From: Proteles cristata cristata
Lineage: Eukaryota; Chordata; Mammalia; Carnivora; Hyaenidae
DNA: 64,000 nucleotides
Assembly: GCA_017311185.1 (NCBI GenBank)
Contig: JAESUZ010003887.1
Coordinates: 1-64,000, forward strand
Reading direction: 5' to 3'
Shown one piece after another: positions 1 to 10,464 of this stretch. The translations under genes were made by a program, and so were the position numbers. The notes beneath the pieces were generated by a model. The model ran no database searches. It saw nothing but the letters and a program-made list of their open reading frames with translations, and was not told where the DNA came from. Every line of letters begins with the position of its first letter. Positions within the stretch are counted from its first letter, which is position 1.

Positions 1-179
1 GAGAGAGACAGCGTGAGCAGGAGAGGGTCAGAGAGAGGAGTCACAGACTCCGAAACAGGCTCCAGGCTCTGAGCTGGCAGTCAGCACAGAGCCCGACGCG
101 GGGCTCGAACCCACAAACTGCGAGATCATGACCTAAGCGAAAGTCGGACGCTTAACCGACTAAGCCACCCAGGCGCCCC
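1..179 (-). repeat. Carnivore tRNA-Lys SINE, young type, cut by window edge
   Basis: Reverse-strand copy whose tail lies beyond the left edge. The head (ccacccaggcgcccc on the plus strand) ends at about 179, and the B-box complement ggggctcgaaccc is intact. It retains the CpG-rich young-subfamily body (gcccgacgcggggctcg), so it is one of the more recent insertions. Confidence 0.95.
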
Positions 180-369
180 TGAGGGGATTATATTTTGATT
201 GCATGAATATCTTACCAACCTCTTACCCAATGGTAAGATAGTACATTGATGATCCTTGGTCAAACACATGATAACACTGTAAATGATAATTTTCTAATTC
301 TATCTTTCCTTATACTTCGTGGACAGACTTTGTGTTTTTAGAGTTTCTGCACCTTTTGAGTATCATCAT

Positions 370-715
370 GAATTCAAAGATTTTTTAAATTGTATATCTC
401 ATAATTCATTACAAATATTGAAGCTCAAATTGTCCCAAATTGGGCCAAGGGGAGCTCCTTAAAGCTGGCCCCTGGGTTCCTTTGATGTATCTTCATTAGG
501 TTAAGCACTTTCTGAATTTTTAGTATAACCTGAGGTTCTAACCTCACCTTGTACTTTCTCTGCTGTAGCACTGAATCAGGCATTTTTTCCAGGAGCCCTG
601 CCTGGTTCCTTTTAAAGGAGAATGGTTTTTAAAAACCAAGATCTGGGGACTCAGTGTGCTCATTATTGTTGGGATATTGTTATTTCTAAGTCTTTTCAGT
701 GGACTGGGCATGGAA
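370..715. repeat. Ancient interspersed repeat, probably L1-derived
   Basis: The stretch from ttgaagctcaaattgtccc to ttcagtggactgggcatgg matches an old mammalian repeat known to me from other genomes (gagctcctt..aagctggcccc, then ccaggagccctgcctggttcc). I believe it belongs to an old L1 family but cannot name it. The flanking 180-370 is AT-rich and unassigned. Confidence 0.5.
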
Positions 716-742
716 ATGCTTGTGTTTATTTTTATTTTTTAA

Positions 743-951
743 GCTTTTTAAAATGTTTATTTTTGAGAAAGAGAGGCATAGCATGAGTGGGAAATGGGCA
801 GAGAGAGAGAGAGGGAGACATAGAATCCGAAGCAGGCTCTAGGCACTGAGCTGTCAGCACAGAGCCTGACACAGGAATGGAATTCATGAACCGCGAGATC
901 ATGACCTGTGACGAAGTTGAACACTTAACTGACTGAACCGCCCAGGCACCC
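743..951 (-). repeat. Carnivore tRNA-Lys SINE, old type
   Basis: Reverse-strand SINE: a gagaaagagaggcat purine block, then gagctgtcagcacagagcctg, agatcatgacctg and the decayed head ccgcccaggcaccc. Mutations in the A and B box regions mark an older copy. Similar T-rich flanks (tttatttttattttt and ttttattttgttttt) suggest the target duplication. Confidence 0.9.
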
Positions 952-973
952 TTTGAGTTTTATTTTGTTTTTA

Positions 974-1163
974 ATATGTATTTATTTATTTATTTTGAGG
1001 GGGGAAGGGCAGGGAGAGAGCCAGAGGGAGAAAAAATCCTAAGCAGACTCCACACTGTCAGCGTAGGTCCCAATGTGGGGCTTGATCCCACAAATGTTGA
1101 GATCATGACCTGAGCCAAAATCAAGAATCAGATGCTTAACCGACTGAGCCACCCAGATGCCTC
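974..1163 (-). repeat. Carnivore tRNA-Lys SINE, old type
   Basis: A second reverse-strand SINE 20 bp from the previous one. The tail is (TTTA)n at the left and the head gagccacccagatgcc at the right. A 23-nt A run (1175-1197) follows the head. It is not this element's own tail, which is at the other end, so the target was A-rich or a second tail is present. Confidence 0.9.
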
Positions 1164-1174
1164 TAAATGTACTT

Positions 1175-1197
1175 AAAAAAAAAAAAAAAAAAAAAAA
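1175..1197 (+). repeat. Poly(A) tract
   Basis: 23 uninterrupted A residues just beyond the 5' end of a reverse-strand SINE. They create lysine-rich chance open frames. Confidence 0.95.
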
Positions 1198-1390
1198 CCC
1201 AAACCTTGAGTTCACTTTGGTACTTCCAATTCTAATTGAACACCAGAGGCTCTTCCTTCCTCTTCTTCCCACATTCCATATTGACATTTCTTTTCTTACA
1301 CAGCGAGAACTTTCTTCTCAACAATGTCACTGTACTTACTGTCTCTATCCCGCAATGCTCACAAAGTCATTTTAGAATTATTGCACCAGA

Positions 1391-1574
1391 GGGGCAACTG
1401 GGTGATTCAGTGGGTTAATTGTCCGACTTTGAATCAGATCATGATCTCATGGTTTGTGAGTTTGAGCCCCTCATTGGGCTGACTGTTGTCAGCACAGAGC
1501 TCCCTTGGATCCTCTGTCCCTTTCTCTCTGCCTCTCTCTCTCTCTCAAAAATAAATAAACATTAAAAAATAAAA
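1391..1574 (+). repeat. Carnivore tRNA-Lys SINE, old type, with target duplication
   Basis: Forward SINE with a diverged head (ggggcaactgggtgattcag), a tctctctgcctctctctc block and an aataaataaacattaaaa tail. Flanked by a 17-bp duplication, agaattattgcaccaga (1374-1390) and agaattactgcaccaga (1575-1591), with one mismatch. Confidence 0.95.
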
Positions 1575-1591
1575 AGAATTACTGCACCAGA

Positions 1592-3254
1592 AATGCTACT
1601 AACAACAAGCCTACTAAGCCACATATGAGCGTTCTGTGTAGTTCATTTCTTTCTCTCGAATATAACCCATTAAGGGTGTATAGTCAGGGTACTGTGGTCC
1701 AAGTTACTTGAATGGTTTTTTCCCATGTGATTTTATATAGAGTTAGTTGTTGATTTAATTTAGTTTTGGAACATGTAAAATACTTAAATGGTTGAAAAAC
1801 AAAAAGTATAGTAAAAGGCATATATGCATGGGGAAGTCTCATCCTTAACACTTCCACTGCATTTCCACCACCTCCTGCAGATAACCGCTTTCATTAGGTT
1901 CTCATTTCCTCTTCCTGACATTGTTGTTGCTATTTCAGAATAGCATTGATCCAGCTGCAGAGGAAAAGGGGATTTTAGCTAAAGAAACCAGGTGAATCTC
2001 CCTTATAGTCTGGCAGGAAAAGTAGTAGTCGGAAATGGGAGTAGGGGAGGGGTGGTGGAGGGTAGGTATACAAGAGAGAAGTCAGGGAAGCAGGGAGTAG
2101 CTCAGGCTGGAGTCTCAAAGAGTCAGAAGATCCTAGAGACAATCACCTGGGGGCTAATCTTGTAGGATGTGAGTACTTCCTGAGTCAGGGGTGCCTCCCC
2201 TCAAAGTGATGGAAGCAGGTGATTCCCTGAGCCCTGCCCTCAGGAATAAAAGCAAAGGGGATTGGAAGTATGAGCCAAGGATAAGGACATTTCAGGCAGC
2301 CTCTTAGAGAGGGAGGTGACAGGGATAAAGGAGGGACAGCTGTCAACAAGAAAAACAGCAGGCTGAGTCCCAAGAGAGCTGGCCTGGGATTCAGAAACAT
2401 CTGTGGAGGTTAGGTTTGTGTGAAAGGATGCCCCTCCCCTGCCGGGTCCCCTGTATGACCTGGGGCAAGAGCTGAATCCAGTAGTGTGTCCTTGTTTGTA
2501 AGAACAAAGGTGGGGGGTCCAATGTATTGAATGAGTGATGGGTTCTGAACACTAAGAGGAATCCTGTTTATCTCTGTTGAGCATATGTAAGGATTAAGGG
2601 CAAACATTGCTTAGAGAAAATGATCTAATGTTCAAGGCTGAAGTCACTCTGAGGACAGTGCTTTCTTAATGACTATTTTACCTCCTTCTTCTCCAGTGAG
2701 GAAAGTGGTCTTCCACTTGGAAAGGGTAGGGTAAACATTACAAAGAGGAAATTGAAGTCAAGGACAGGTGAGGAAACAGGAAAGTCAGCCTAAGCAGCTG
2801 TAATGAACTTGGAGCCCTAAGCCTGATGAATTACATCCTGCAGTCCTGGAGGGATTTGACATGTGATTTCAAAGCCGCTGTCATTAATCTTTGATAAATT
2901 ATAGAGGAGGGGAATTGTGCTCAGAGACAAGAGATGGGCACATGTGCTCTTGACATTCAAAAAAGGGCAAAGAGTAGGTTCTGGAAGTTACAGTGAGGTG
3001 TGCTGGGCTGTTCTCACCGGTACAGTTACAAGAAGGTGTGTGCATCTTCAGGAAAGTTGGTTTTGAGTCCCAGCTCCAATCCTGGACTGGGATGGGACCA
3101 GGGCAGAAATTTGGAGTTTAGCTCCCCATTTTCAGGACCTGGGTGGTCTGCAAAGGGTCAAATCAGGGAGAAAAGAGGCAGTTTGGGGATGTTCTTATGG
3201 CCCCTTGGATAGTGATACCTGATTTACCACTGTGCACCTCTAGCAGCCCTGTCT
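1592..3254. other. Unassigned non-coding sequence
   Basis: No gene or RNA recognised. At 1790-1925 there is a weak match to an old repeat (aaaaagtatagtaaaaggca..aagtctcatcctt) that recurs at about 23.97-24.16 kb. The open frames of 60-80 codons here have no family signature, splice context or codon bias. Confidence 0.6.
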
Positions 3255-3450
3255 GTCTCAGAATGGTTTTCCCAGAAGCAGATCCTGAGATGTGGGAGTG
3301 GGTAAAGGTGTTAGAAAGTGTTTCTAGAAAATATCAACAAGGGCATGGAGAAATGGGACAAGAGGAGAAGGCCTGGGATTAACTAATTTGAATTTAAATT
3401 AAAACAAAACAAAGGCCAGGGGGTAACTTTGGGTCATCCCCACAGGGAAA
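3255..3450 (-). repeat. Ancient repeat ('family B' of this window)
   Basis: ggttttcccagaagcagatcctgag is the reverse complement of the motif ctcaggatctgcttctggg found near 46.5 and 56.8 kb, where an AATAAA precedes it. The three copies belong to one old mammalian repeat with a poly(A)-signal end. I cannot name it with certainty. Confidence 0.5.
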
Positions 3451-4257
3451 CTCAGTAAATAATGCCCGGCTCATTTCCTTGTCTTGATCCTAAAGGGGAC
3501 TGAAGCTTCTTTACTCCTCTATTGTCACCCATTGATTACAGGATGCCCTAGGGGGATGTGACATTCCAGAGATGTAGAAGCCGACAATAGCTCTCTGACA
3601 AAGAGACTCAGGTGCTGGCTGACTCAGGTGGGTGCATACTAGGATCTGGTCCAGGGCTTAGAGGGTATGTGGGTGGGGTGCTGACTGGCTTCACACACAC
3701 TGCCCAGTCCCACAGCCCTGCCCCAGCTAGCAGAGCCTGGGGAGAGCACCCTCTCTAAGGTCAGCCAATCAGGTTCCATCTCCTGAGAGCGTGGAGCAGG
3801 AGACAAGATCTGCAGGGTGGAGTCTGGGTTTTGGGGGGCAGCCATGCTCCATCACTGGGGCTCCAGGGACATTTGTCATAGAGTATGACTGTTCAGTACC
3901 CTTTGAATACTGTTCTAAAGCTCACTGGAATTCTTGATGTATAGGAGCTGTTGGCCCAAGGCAGAACCCAGAGAGCTGAAGATTTGAGCATCCTTTGTAG
4001 CTGGGACCAGCCATAGGACTCAGGGTGTACTAGGTGAGAGAACCTATATGGTACTTCTGTATGGGAGCAAAACATGGGGTATCCTTTTCCTGGTGCTGCT
4101 AGCAGCCCAGGCTTCTTATTTTGTAGATATTATGGTAAATTCCTGACATAGAGGTGGGAGAAGCATAGCTTCAGAGAGGTTGAGTTCCTCGTATCTAGTG
4201 CCAAGCTACTTCTTTTTTAGGGGGGAGGCATTAAGTGTGGCAGACTGAGGAAAGTCA
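3451..4257. other. Unassigned non-coding sequence
   Basis: No recognised gene or lineage-specific repeat. The stretch 4085-4210 (gcttcagagaggttgag) vaguely resembles a decayed MIR or L2. Confidence 0.5.
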
Positions 4258-4531
4258 TGGGCATTGGATCCTTGGAGTCCAGAGAGACTTTTGACAAAGT
4301 CTCCTGGCCATCCCTGTGGATTGATGGTGGAAAAATGCTAGACTAATCACTAGTTCAACCATAGCAAAGGGAAAAGGTGGCTAATATGTCAATACTGGCT
4401 GGAAAGAGGTCTCTAGTGGTATATACCACAGGGATCTCTGTTAGTCCCGTCCAGTCAACATTGGATACCGACCTTGGATACCGACACTACAAGTAACACA
4501 AAGCTAAGAGAACTGGAAGAAGCGTCAGGTC
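4258..4531 (+). pseudogene. LINE CR1/L3 reverse transcriptase fossil, left part
   Basis: Decayed L3-type LINE in sense orientation. The stretch acttttgacaaagtctcctgg corresponds to the FDKVSH region of the CR1/L3 reverse transcriptase. The stretch aggtctctagtggt..ccacagggatctctgtta corresponds to the GVPQGSVL motif just before the catalytic FADD box. The frame is broken many times. A 13-bp tandem duplication (ttggataccgacc at 4461-4473, repeated 4474-4486) disrupts it further. The element resumes after an L1 insertion, at 5440. Confidence 0.75.
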
Positions 4532-4541
4532 CCAGAATCAG

Positions 4542-5439
4542 TTTTTTTTTTTTTTTTTTACACAAATAGTTTATTGTCAAATTAGTTTCCACATAACACC
4601 CAGTGCTCATCCCCACAAGTGTCCTCCTTCATGCCCATCCCTCCTCCCCCCCACATCCATCAGTCCTCAGTTTTTGTCAGCATTCAAGAGTCTCTCATGG
4701 TTTGCCTCTCTTCCTTTCCCACAGCATTTCCGCCCTTCTTCTCCCCCTTGTTCCTCTGTTAAGTTCCTCCTAATCCTCCTATACGTGCACACATATGATA
4801 TTTGTCCTTCTCTGCCTGACTTATTTCGCTCAGCATAACACCCTCAAGGTCCATCCATGTTGCTACACATGGCCAGATTTCATTGTTTCTCATTGCCATG
4901 TGGTATTCCATGGTATAGATAAACCACATCTTCTTGATCCATTCATCTGTTGATGGACACTTAGGCTCTTTCCATGTTTTAGCTATTGTGGAGAGTGCTG
5001 CTATGAACATTGGGGTACATGTGCTCCTATGCCTCAGCATTTCTGTATCCCTTGGGTAAATTCCTAGCAGTGCTATTGCTGGGTCATAGGGGAGTTCTAT
5101 TGTTAGTTTCCTGAGGAACCTCCACACTGGTTTCCAGAGGGGCTGTACCAGTTTACATTCCCACCAACAGTGTAGGAGGGTGCCCGTTTCTCCACATCCT
5201 CGCCAGCATCTAGAGTTCTCTGATTGGCTCATTTTAGCCACTCTGACTGGCGTGAGGTGGTATCTCAGTGTGGTTTTGATTTGTATTTCCCTGATGAGGA
5301 GCGATGCTGAGCATCGTTTCATGTGTCTGTTGGCCATCTGGATGTCCTCTTTGGAGAAGCGTCTGTTCATATCTTCTGCCCATTTCTTCACTGGGTTGTG
5401 TGTTTTTCGGGCGTGTAGTTTGGTGAGTTCCTTGTAGAT
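4542..5439 (-). mobile_element. L1 LINE, 3' end, 5'-truncated
   Basis: Reverse-strand L1 of the carnivore lineage: a 17-nt T run (the poly(A) tail), a short 3' UTR, then the C-terminal part of ORF2. It is flanked by the duplication ccagaatcag (4532-4541 and 5440-5449) and interrupts a CR1/L3 fossil, so it is the later event. About 900 bp of the roughly 6 kb element is present. This is the usual outcome of incomplete reverse transcription. Confidence 0.95.
4759..5439 (-). pseudogene. L1 ORF2 protein, C-terminal fragment
   Basis: An open frame of about 226 codons runs from the truncation point to the natural ORF2 stop. It includes [20 protein letters not shown] and the cysteine-rich CX3CX7HX4C motif ([13 protein letters not shown]), then [15 protein letters not shown] and [15 protein letters not shown]. 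In complete L1s this region follows the reverse transcriptase domain and aids RNA binding. The endonuclease and reverse transcriptase domains are absent, so it cannot function. The unbroken frame suggests a fairly recent insertion. The first methionine in the frame is not a real start. Confidence 0.9.
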
Positions 5440-5600
5440 CCAGAATCAGTTTTCAAGATGATCTTGATATCCTAGAAAACTAGGATTGAAAATAAAACTT
5501 AATTGAATATGCATTAGTTCTGTACTGAGTTAAGACCAAAAAAAAAAAAAAAAGCAACTGCATAATGATACTTGAAAATGGTAGGTGGAGAAAAAATTTC
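5440..5600 (+). pseudogene. LINE CR1/L3 fossil, right part
   Basis: After the L1 insertion the L3 sequence resumes in the same sense (agatgatcttgatatcctagaa, then a poly(A) run at 5538-5553 followed by gcaactgcata). This matches the part of L3 just downstream of the reverse transcriptase active site. The right boundary is approximate. Confidence 0.6.
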
Positions 5601-6473
5601 AGAAGGAGGAGGAAGTATTCCTCTTTACATATTTACACCCCACTTATTCCACAAAGGATCTTAGGGAACTTGTAAAACTACACGGAATGGAAAACAGCTA
5701 AAACATAGTTGAGAGAATTGCAGGAAGAGTTAGAAGTAGCAAAATACTAAAAGCACAGTTAAGACCAATCCCCAGACATGCACATCACCACATCCTATAG
5801 ATGTGACAAGTCGTGCGAGGGCTCTCCTGTGGCTGAGGCAAAAAGGGAAACTTGATTTGTTTGAGGTTTTCTAGCACACATAAAAGACAAACAAACCATT
5901 TATCCAGTAGAAGCATTGCTTTTCTATATAGTCAGAGCTGAGAGAAAGATCTCTCTTCTGGGTGCTTATAAAAAGAATACCTTGTGAGGCAGTGGATGGA
6001 GTCCTCAAAAGGCAGGATATCAAAGCAACAGTGAAAGTAATTCTCCTTGGAGCCAGAAAAATGTCTCAGCACCAGACCTAGAACAGTGTCTACCTCTCTA
6101 ACTCAGTGTTTCTGAACTTGTCCTCACTATCTCTCCCCGGGGAGGTGGGGGTGGGTGGCAATCTCACTTCATCTCATTTCATTTCTCCCTCCCCTACATA
6201 AATTAAATGCTAAGTATAACATTTACTGGGGAGAGTTGAGCTTAGGATCATAAATCTTTGAAATAGCTAAGATTTTTTGCTGCCCTCCCCAACCCCCAAT
6301 TTTCACCCCCTTGGGACCCTACTGTCCTTGAGAATGCACATTCTACAAGGATGAGGGACCACTTGTCATTGACAGTCCTCTTCAACACTCAACAGATGCT
6401 CAAGGTGCGCGCTCTCTAGAGAGCGTTTCTGTATTCGTTGAACTGCCCCTCCTGATGTAGCTTTTGTTGTTTG
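5601..6473. other. Unassigned non-coding sequence
   Basis: No gene, RNA or named repeat recognised. Open frames are short. Confidence 0.5.
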
Positions 6474-6691
6474 TTTTTTTTTTAAATATTTTTATTTATT
6501 TCTAGGAGAGAGAGAGAGACAGCGTGAGCAGGGGAGGGTCAGAGAGAGAGGGAGTCACAGACTGAAACAGGCTCCAGGCTCTGAGCTGGCAGTCAGCACA
6601 GAGCCCGACGCGGGGCTCGAACCCACGAACCGCGAGATCATGACCTGAGTGAAAGTCGGACGCTTAACCGACTAAGCCACCCAGGCGCCCC
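6474..6691 (-). repeat. Carnivore tRNA-Lys SINE, young type
   Basis: Full-length reverse-strand copy with cggggctcgaacccacgaac and cggacgcttaaccgactaag intact, and a (T)n/ATTT tail complement. The flanks share tgttttgtt-type T/G sequence, which is probably the target duplication. Confidence 0.97.
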
Positions 6692-7550
6692 TGTTTTGTT
6701 TTGTTTTTAACCAATTTTATACACTGCTGCACAACTGGGAACTGGCTTTATTTTTCTCCATCTCTTGTTTTCAAGCTCTCTGTTGGAGTTCTCTTCCTCA
6801 CCCTTTGACACTGTCTCATTCAGAGCCTCTATAGCTTTGGGTCACCATCAGGTATAATAACTAGCCTTATTTTGGCTGCTTCAACTTTCCTTCAGACATC
6901 AAAAGGTCTGGCTCAGACTAAATCAAAACTTGAATCTCACACCCAACCCCAGGCTTCTCCCCACCCCATGCCTCACCTCCTGCCTGAGGTAGGGACCTTC
7001 CCTGGGGAGGGGACATTGTTTATTTTTTACCGCCTTCTCTCCCATCTTGCCTGTCCTTCTGGGCTTCCCTTTTGGGTGGAGGACTCCCCTGGAGGAAGGG
7101 TACATTCTGTGGAGGGCTTGCTGCCGTGTCATCACACCACATGATGAGAGGGAAGCCACCCCCATGTCCTCTCTGTTCCTCTCCTGCTCCTGGCCTCACC
7201 AGCTGGCTTCCCACACACCTTTATAGTTTCCTGGGCAAGAAGCAGGCGTTAGCCTCCCTATTCCAGAGCCTGGGGGCAAGGACAGGGATGCTCCCCAAGC
7301 TGCTGTCCAGTGGGAAACACCCGTTGGCCTACTGGTTTCTGTGGCTCAACCAGCATCCAGCTGGGCATTGGATTCACTTTCCCCTTTTGAGACCTGCCAT
7401 CCTCCAAGCACTTCACCTAGATTACTGTGCTTTGCTTGAGGGCTGGAAGAAGCATCCCTTCCCTTCCTTCATGGCAAAAGGAAGGCTGGAGAAATATCCC
7501 AGCCTTTCTCACTAGACTGACAACTCTCTACTAGAAATGCCCCCACTTCA
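6692..7550. other. Unassigned non-coding sequence
   Basis: Contains a 147-codon open frame (7072-7515, plus). It has no recognisable domain, no upstream promoter signs and overlapping frames of similar length on both strands, so I read it as chance. No repeat family recognised. Confidence 0.5.
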
Positions 7551-7675
7551 AGGCACCTGGGTGGCTCAGTTGGTCGAGTGTCCAACTTTTGAGTTGGGCT
7601 CAGGTTGTGATCTCATGGCTCATGAGTTCAAGCCACATATCAGGCTCTGTGCTATGAGTGTGGAGCCTGCTTGGG

Positions 7676-7715
<40 letters not shown>

Positions 7716-7784
7716 CCTCCCCCACTTGTGCTCATGCTTGCTCTCAGAAATAAATAAATACATTAAAGAAAGAAAGAAAGAAAC
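7551..7784 (+). repeat. Carnivore tRNA-Lys SINE, old type, with expanded CT tract
   Basis: Forward copy: head aggcacctgggtggctcag, B-box region catgagttcaagcc, and a 34-nt (CT)n at 7679-7712 grown from the normal CT-rich body. The tail ends in (GAAA)n. The duplication is short: acttca on both sides. Confidence 0.95.
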
Positions 7785-8469
7785 GCTCTGACTTCACTGG
7801 ATGCTCTCCGAACTTCTCATGTTCTTTTGTGTTGCTGGAAGTGGAGTGGTAGGTCTGAATCATACACCTTTGAATAAATCCTACAAGCATGTTCTGATTT
7901 CTTCCTCTTTAGAGTGTGGGGGGCACTTTTGCCTACTGTCCTCCACTTTGGAAGCAGAGGCAGAAATTTTGAGACTGGAAAAGTCCCATCCAATACCCCA
8001 CTGAGTGTTCAAACTTCCTCGTCGGCTGGGCCCCTTTCCAGAGACCTGCTTGCCAAGCTTGTTTAACCTCTGGCTCAGGGCAATCCCTTCAAGTGGTCAC
8101 AGGTTGTGGGCTCAGGGATTGCTCTAGACTGCACCTTTCCACAATTTCCCAGAAAGTATCTCTCCTCACTTCCTTCTGCTGCTGGTAACAGGAGCTCCCT
8201 CACTTTGCTGTGCACACCAAGCTTGTTAGGGACAAAATAGGGGAGAATTGAGAGGCTTTCTTCCTCCTTGAGATTGGCCTAGCAGCTCGGTTGACCTCCT
8301 CTGCTGGTTGGGATGATGAGTAAGAAGGAGAATGGGAACGAGCTGAATCTGGGGGCTCATGAAAGAGAATTGGGGAGAAAGGGTGTGGGAGAGTAGGTGG
8401 TGGGATAAGAGGTGTGGGCTGGAGCTTGGAGGAAGGAGACAAAGAGAGACACAGTCTGTGTCTGTTTTT
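7785..8469. other. Unassigned non-coding sequence
   Basis: No gene or named repeat recognised. 8270-8420 is purine-rich on the plus strand. Confidence 0.5.
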
Positions 8470-8484
8470 AGGTTCTATGGTTTC

Positions 8485-8514
8485 ATTTAATCTATTTATT
8501 TATGTATTTATTTA

Positions 8515-8555
<41 letters not shown>

Positions 8556-8720
8556 ATGAGCAAATGAGGGGCAGAGAGAGAGGGGGACAGAATCCCAAGC
8601 GGGCTCTGCACGGCCAACACAGAGCCTGACATGGGGCTTGATTCTACGAACTGTGAGATCATGACCTGAGCTGAAATCAAGAGTCAGACACTCAACCGAT
8701 TGAGCCACCCAGGCACCCCC
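8485..8720 (-). repeat. Carnivore tRNA-Lys SINE, old type, with (GA)n
   Basis: Reverse-strand copy with a 36-nt (GA)n at 8519-8554 and the head gagccacccaggcacccc. Target duplication aggttctatggtttc (8470-8484) and aagctctgtggtttc (8721-8735), two mismatches. A 110-codon minus-strand open frame here is only SINE sequence. Confidence 0.96.
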
Positions 8721-8735
8721 AAGCTCTGTGGTTTC

Positions 8736-9660
8736 TGAAGCACACGAGAAACAGGGCCTTAGAGCCCCCAGCCCCCATTTCCTAGAGAAGGGAATCCACA
8801 GAGTGACATGTCTGAATTCTGAGTGGGCTGTCTGGGACATAATGACTTTTCTCTAATGGTGAGCCTGTGGCCAGGTAGCGAGAAAGTTTGGGTAAGGACA
8901 GCTCCCGCCATGTTTTAGTTCCATGAGAAGGCCGTTAATTAGTCCCATAGGTTATGCTCTATGGCTTCCTCAGAGCTTTCTTTCCTACCCTTGCTGTGTG
9001 TCCACTGAAGTCCAGTTGAAGCTCTGCTCCATGTTTGCTTCTTTTGGGGACCATATCTATGGGATAAGGCATTAAACTAAAACATTCCTGGGCCTCATGA
9101 CAGCAGGGTGAGGAAAAGCCAGAAAACCACTACTGGTTCTTAGAACTTTTGCCTGAAAATGACATGTGTGACTTCTGCTCACATTTCATGGGCCAAATCG
9201 AATCATATGGCAATGGCTACGTAGAGGCCAGAATGGCGGCGTATATTGCTCCCACAGGGAGGGACTCTGGATCCCGAGGACAACACGGCAGTCTTTCATG
9301 GGAGGCTAAGTCACAGCAGTTGAATGCTGTTTGATGTCTGACAAACAAGATCGTCAGAGGAGATGTGATAGAAGCTGCCATGTGGGGAATTGCATTTTTT
9401 CCCTAAAGATGATTCCATCTCGTTCGATCCATCATCTTCTGAAATTCTTTCGCTGTCCAGCAAGTACTGATAAGGGGAGCTGTCCAGGCACACAGCTACG
9501 AGTCTCATCACTGCACAACTCGCTGACACGCACCTACTGGCTGGCTGACTTTTCTCCCAATTTCTGTCTCCCTGATGCCTCCCTCCAGCTCCCACAACCC
9601 TTATTTTTCACTCATTTCATTACTTCTCTGAGCTTCGAAGTCCAGATGACAGTGACTCTT
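8736..9660. other. Unassigned sequence, mostly single-copy in appearance
   Basis: No gene found. 9170-9230 (cacatttcatgggccaaatc) resembles the end of the old 'family A' repeat seen at 17.03, 28.2, 37.06 and 42.45 kb. The rest is unassigned. Overlapping 94- and 117-codon frames on opposite strands (9311-9684) have no family signature. Confidence 0.5.
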
Positions 9661-10253
9661 CTTTTTTTTTTTTTTTACAAATAGTTTATTGTCAAATTAG
9701 TTTCCACATAACACCCAGTGCTCATCTCCACAAGTGTCCTCCTCTATGCCCATCCCCCCCTCCCCCCCACATCCATCAGTCCTCAGTTTTTGTCAGCATT
9801 CAAGAGTCTCTCATGGTTTGCCTCTCTCCCTTTCCCCCACCATTTCCGCCCTTCTTCTCCCCCTTGGTCCTCCGTCAAGTTCCTCCTAATCCTCCCATAC
9901 GTGCACACATATGATATTTGTCCTTCTCTGCCTGACTTATTTCGCTCAGCATAACACCCTCAAGGTCCATCCATGTTGCTACACATGGCCAGATTTCATT
10001 GTTTCTCATTGCCATGTAGTATTCCATGCTATAGATAAACCACATCTTCTTGATCCATTCATCTGTTGATGGACACTTAGGCTCTTTCCATGTTTTAGCT
10101 ATTGTGGAGAGTGCTGCTATGAACATTTGGGTACATGTGCTCCTATGCCTCAGCATTTCTGTATCCCTTGGGTAAATTTCTAGCAGTGCTATTGCTGGGT
10201 CCTAGGGGAGTTCTATTGTTAGTTTCCTGAGGAACCTCCACACTGGTTTCCAG
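9661..10253 (-). mobile_element. L1 LINE, 3' end, truncated; twin of the 4.5-kb copy
   Basis: Reverse-strand L1 with a T run, the same 3' UTR and the C-terminal ORF2 codons as the copy at 4542-5439, differing at only scattered bases. It stops abruptly inside ORF2 (cactggtttccag). There it joins the truncated 5' side of a forward SINE instead of a target duplication. Confidence 0.93.
9875..10253 (-). pseudogene. L1 ORF2 protein, extreme C-terminal fragment
   Basis: The frame ending at 9875 encodes the last 93 or more residues of ORF2p, including [20 protein letters not shown] and [19 protein letters not shown], close to the same stretch in the other copy. It has no catalytic domain and is non-functional. 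Confidence 0.85.
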
Positions 10254-10464
10254 TGTGTGTCCGACTTTCGCTTAGGTCATGATCTCGCAGTTCATGGGTT
10301 CGAGCCCCGCGACGGGCTCTGTGCTGACTGCCAGCTCAGAGCCTGGAGCCTGTTCCAGTCTGTGACTCCCTCTCTCTCTGACCCTCCCCTGCTCACGCTG
10401 TCTCTCTCTCCTAGAGATAAATAAAAAACATTAAAAAAAATTAAAATAAATAAAATAAAATAAA
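10254..10464 (+). repeat. Carnivore tRNA-Lys SINE, young type, head missing
   Basis: Forward SINE starting at tgtgtgtccgactttcgc. About 30 nt of the head (ggcgcctgggtggctcag and the A box) are missing, so the Pol III promoter is lost. The body is young-type (gttcgagccccgcg) and the tail is a long AAATAAAATA run. Its broken 5' side abuts the broken 5' side of an L1. Confidence 0.93.

Noticed and set aside
6600..6690. tRNA-like segment that could be read as a tRNA gene
   Set aside because: The A and B boxes belong to the tRNA-Lys-derived SINE head; it cannot fold into a full cloverleaf and sits in an ordinary SINE.
8508..8840. 110-codon minus-strand frame with a WVAQSVECLTL phrase
   Set aside because: This phrase is the translated SINE head and recurs in frames at 1039, 19064, 26695 and elsewhere; it is not a protein family.
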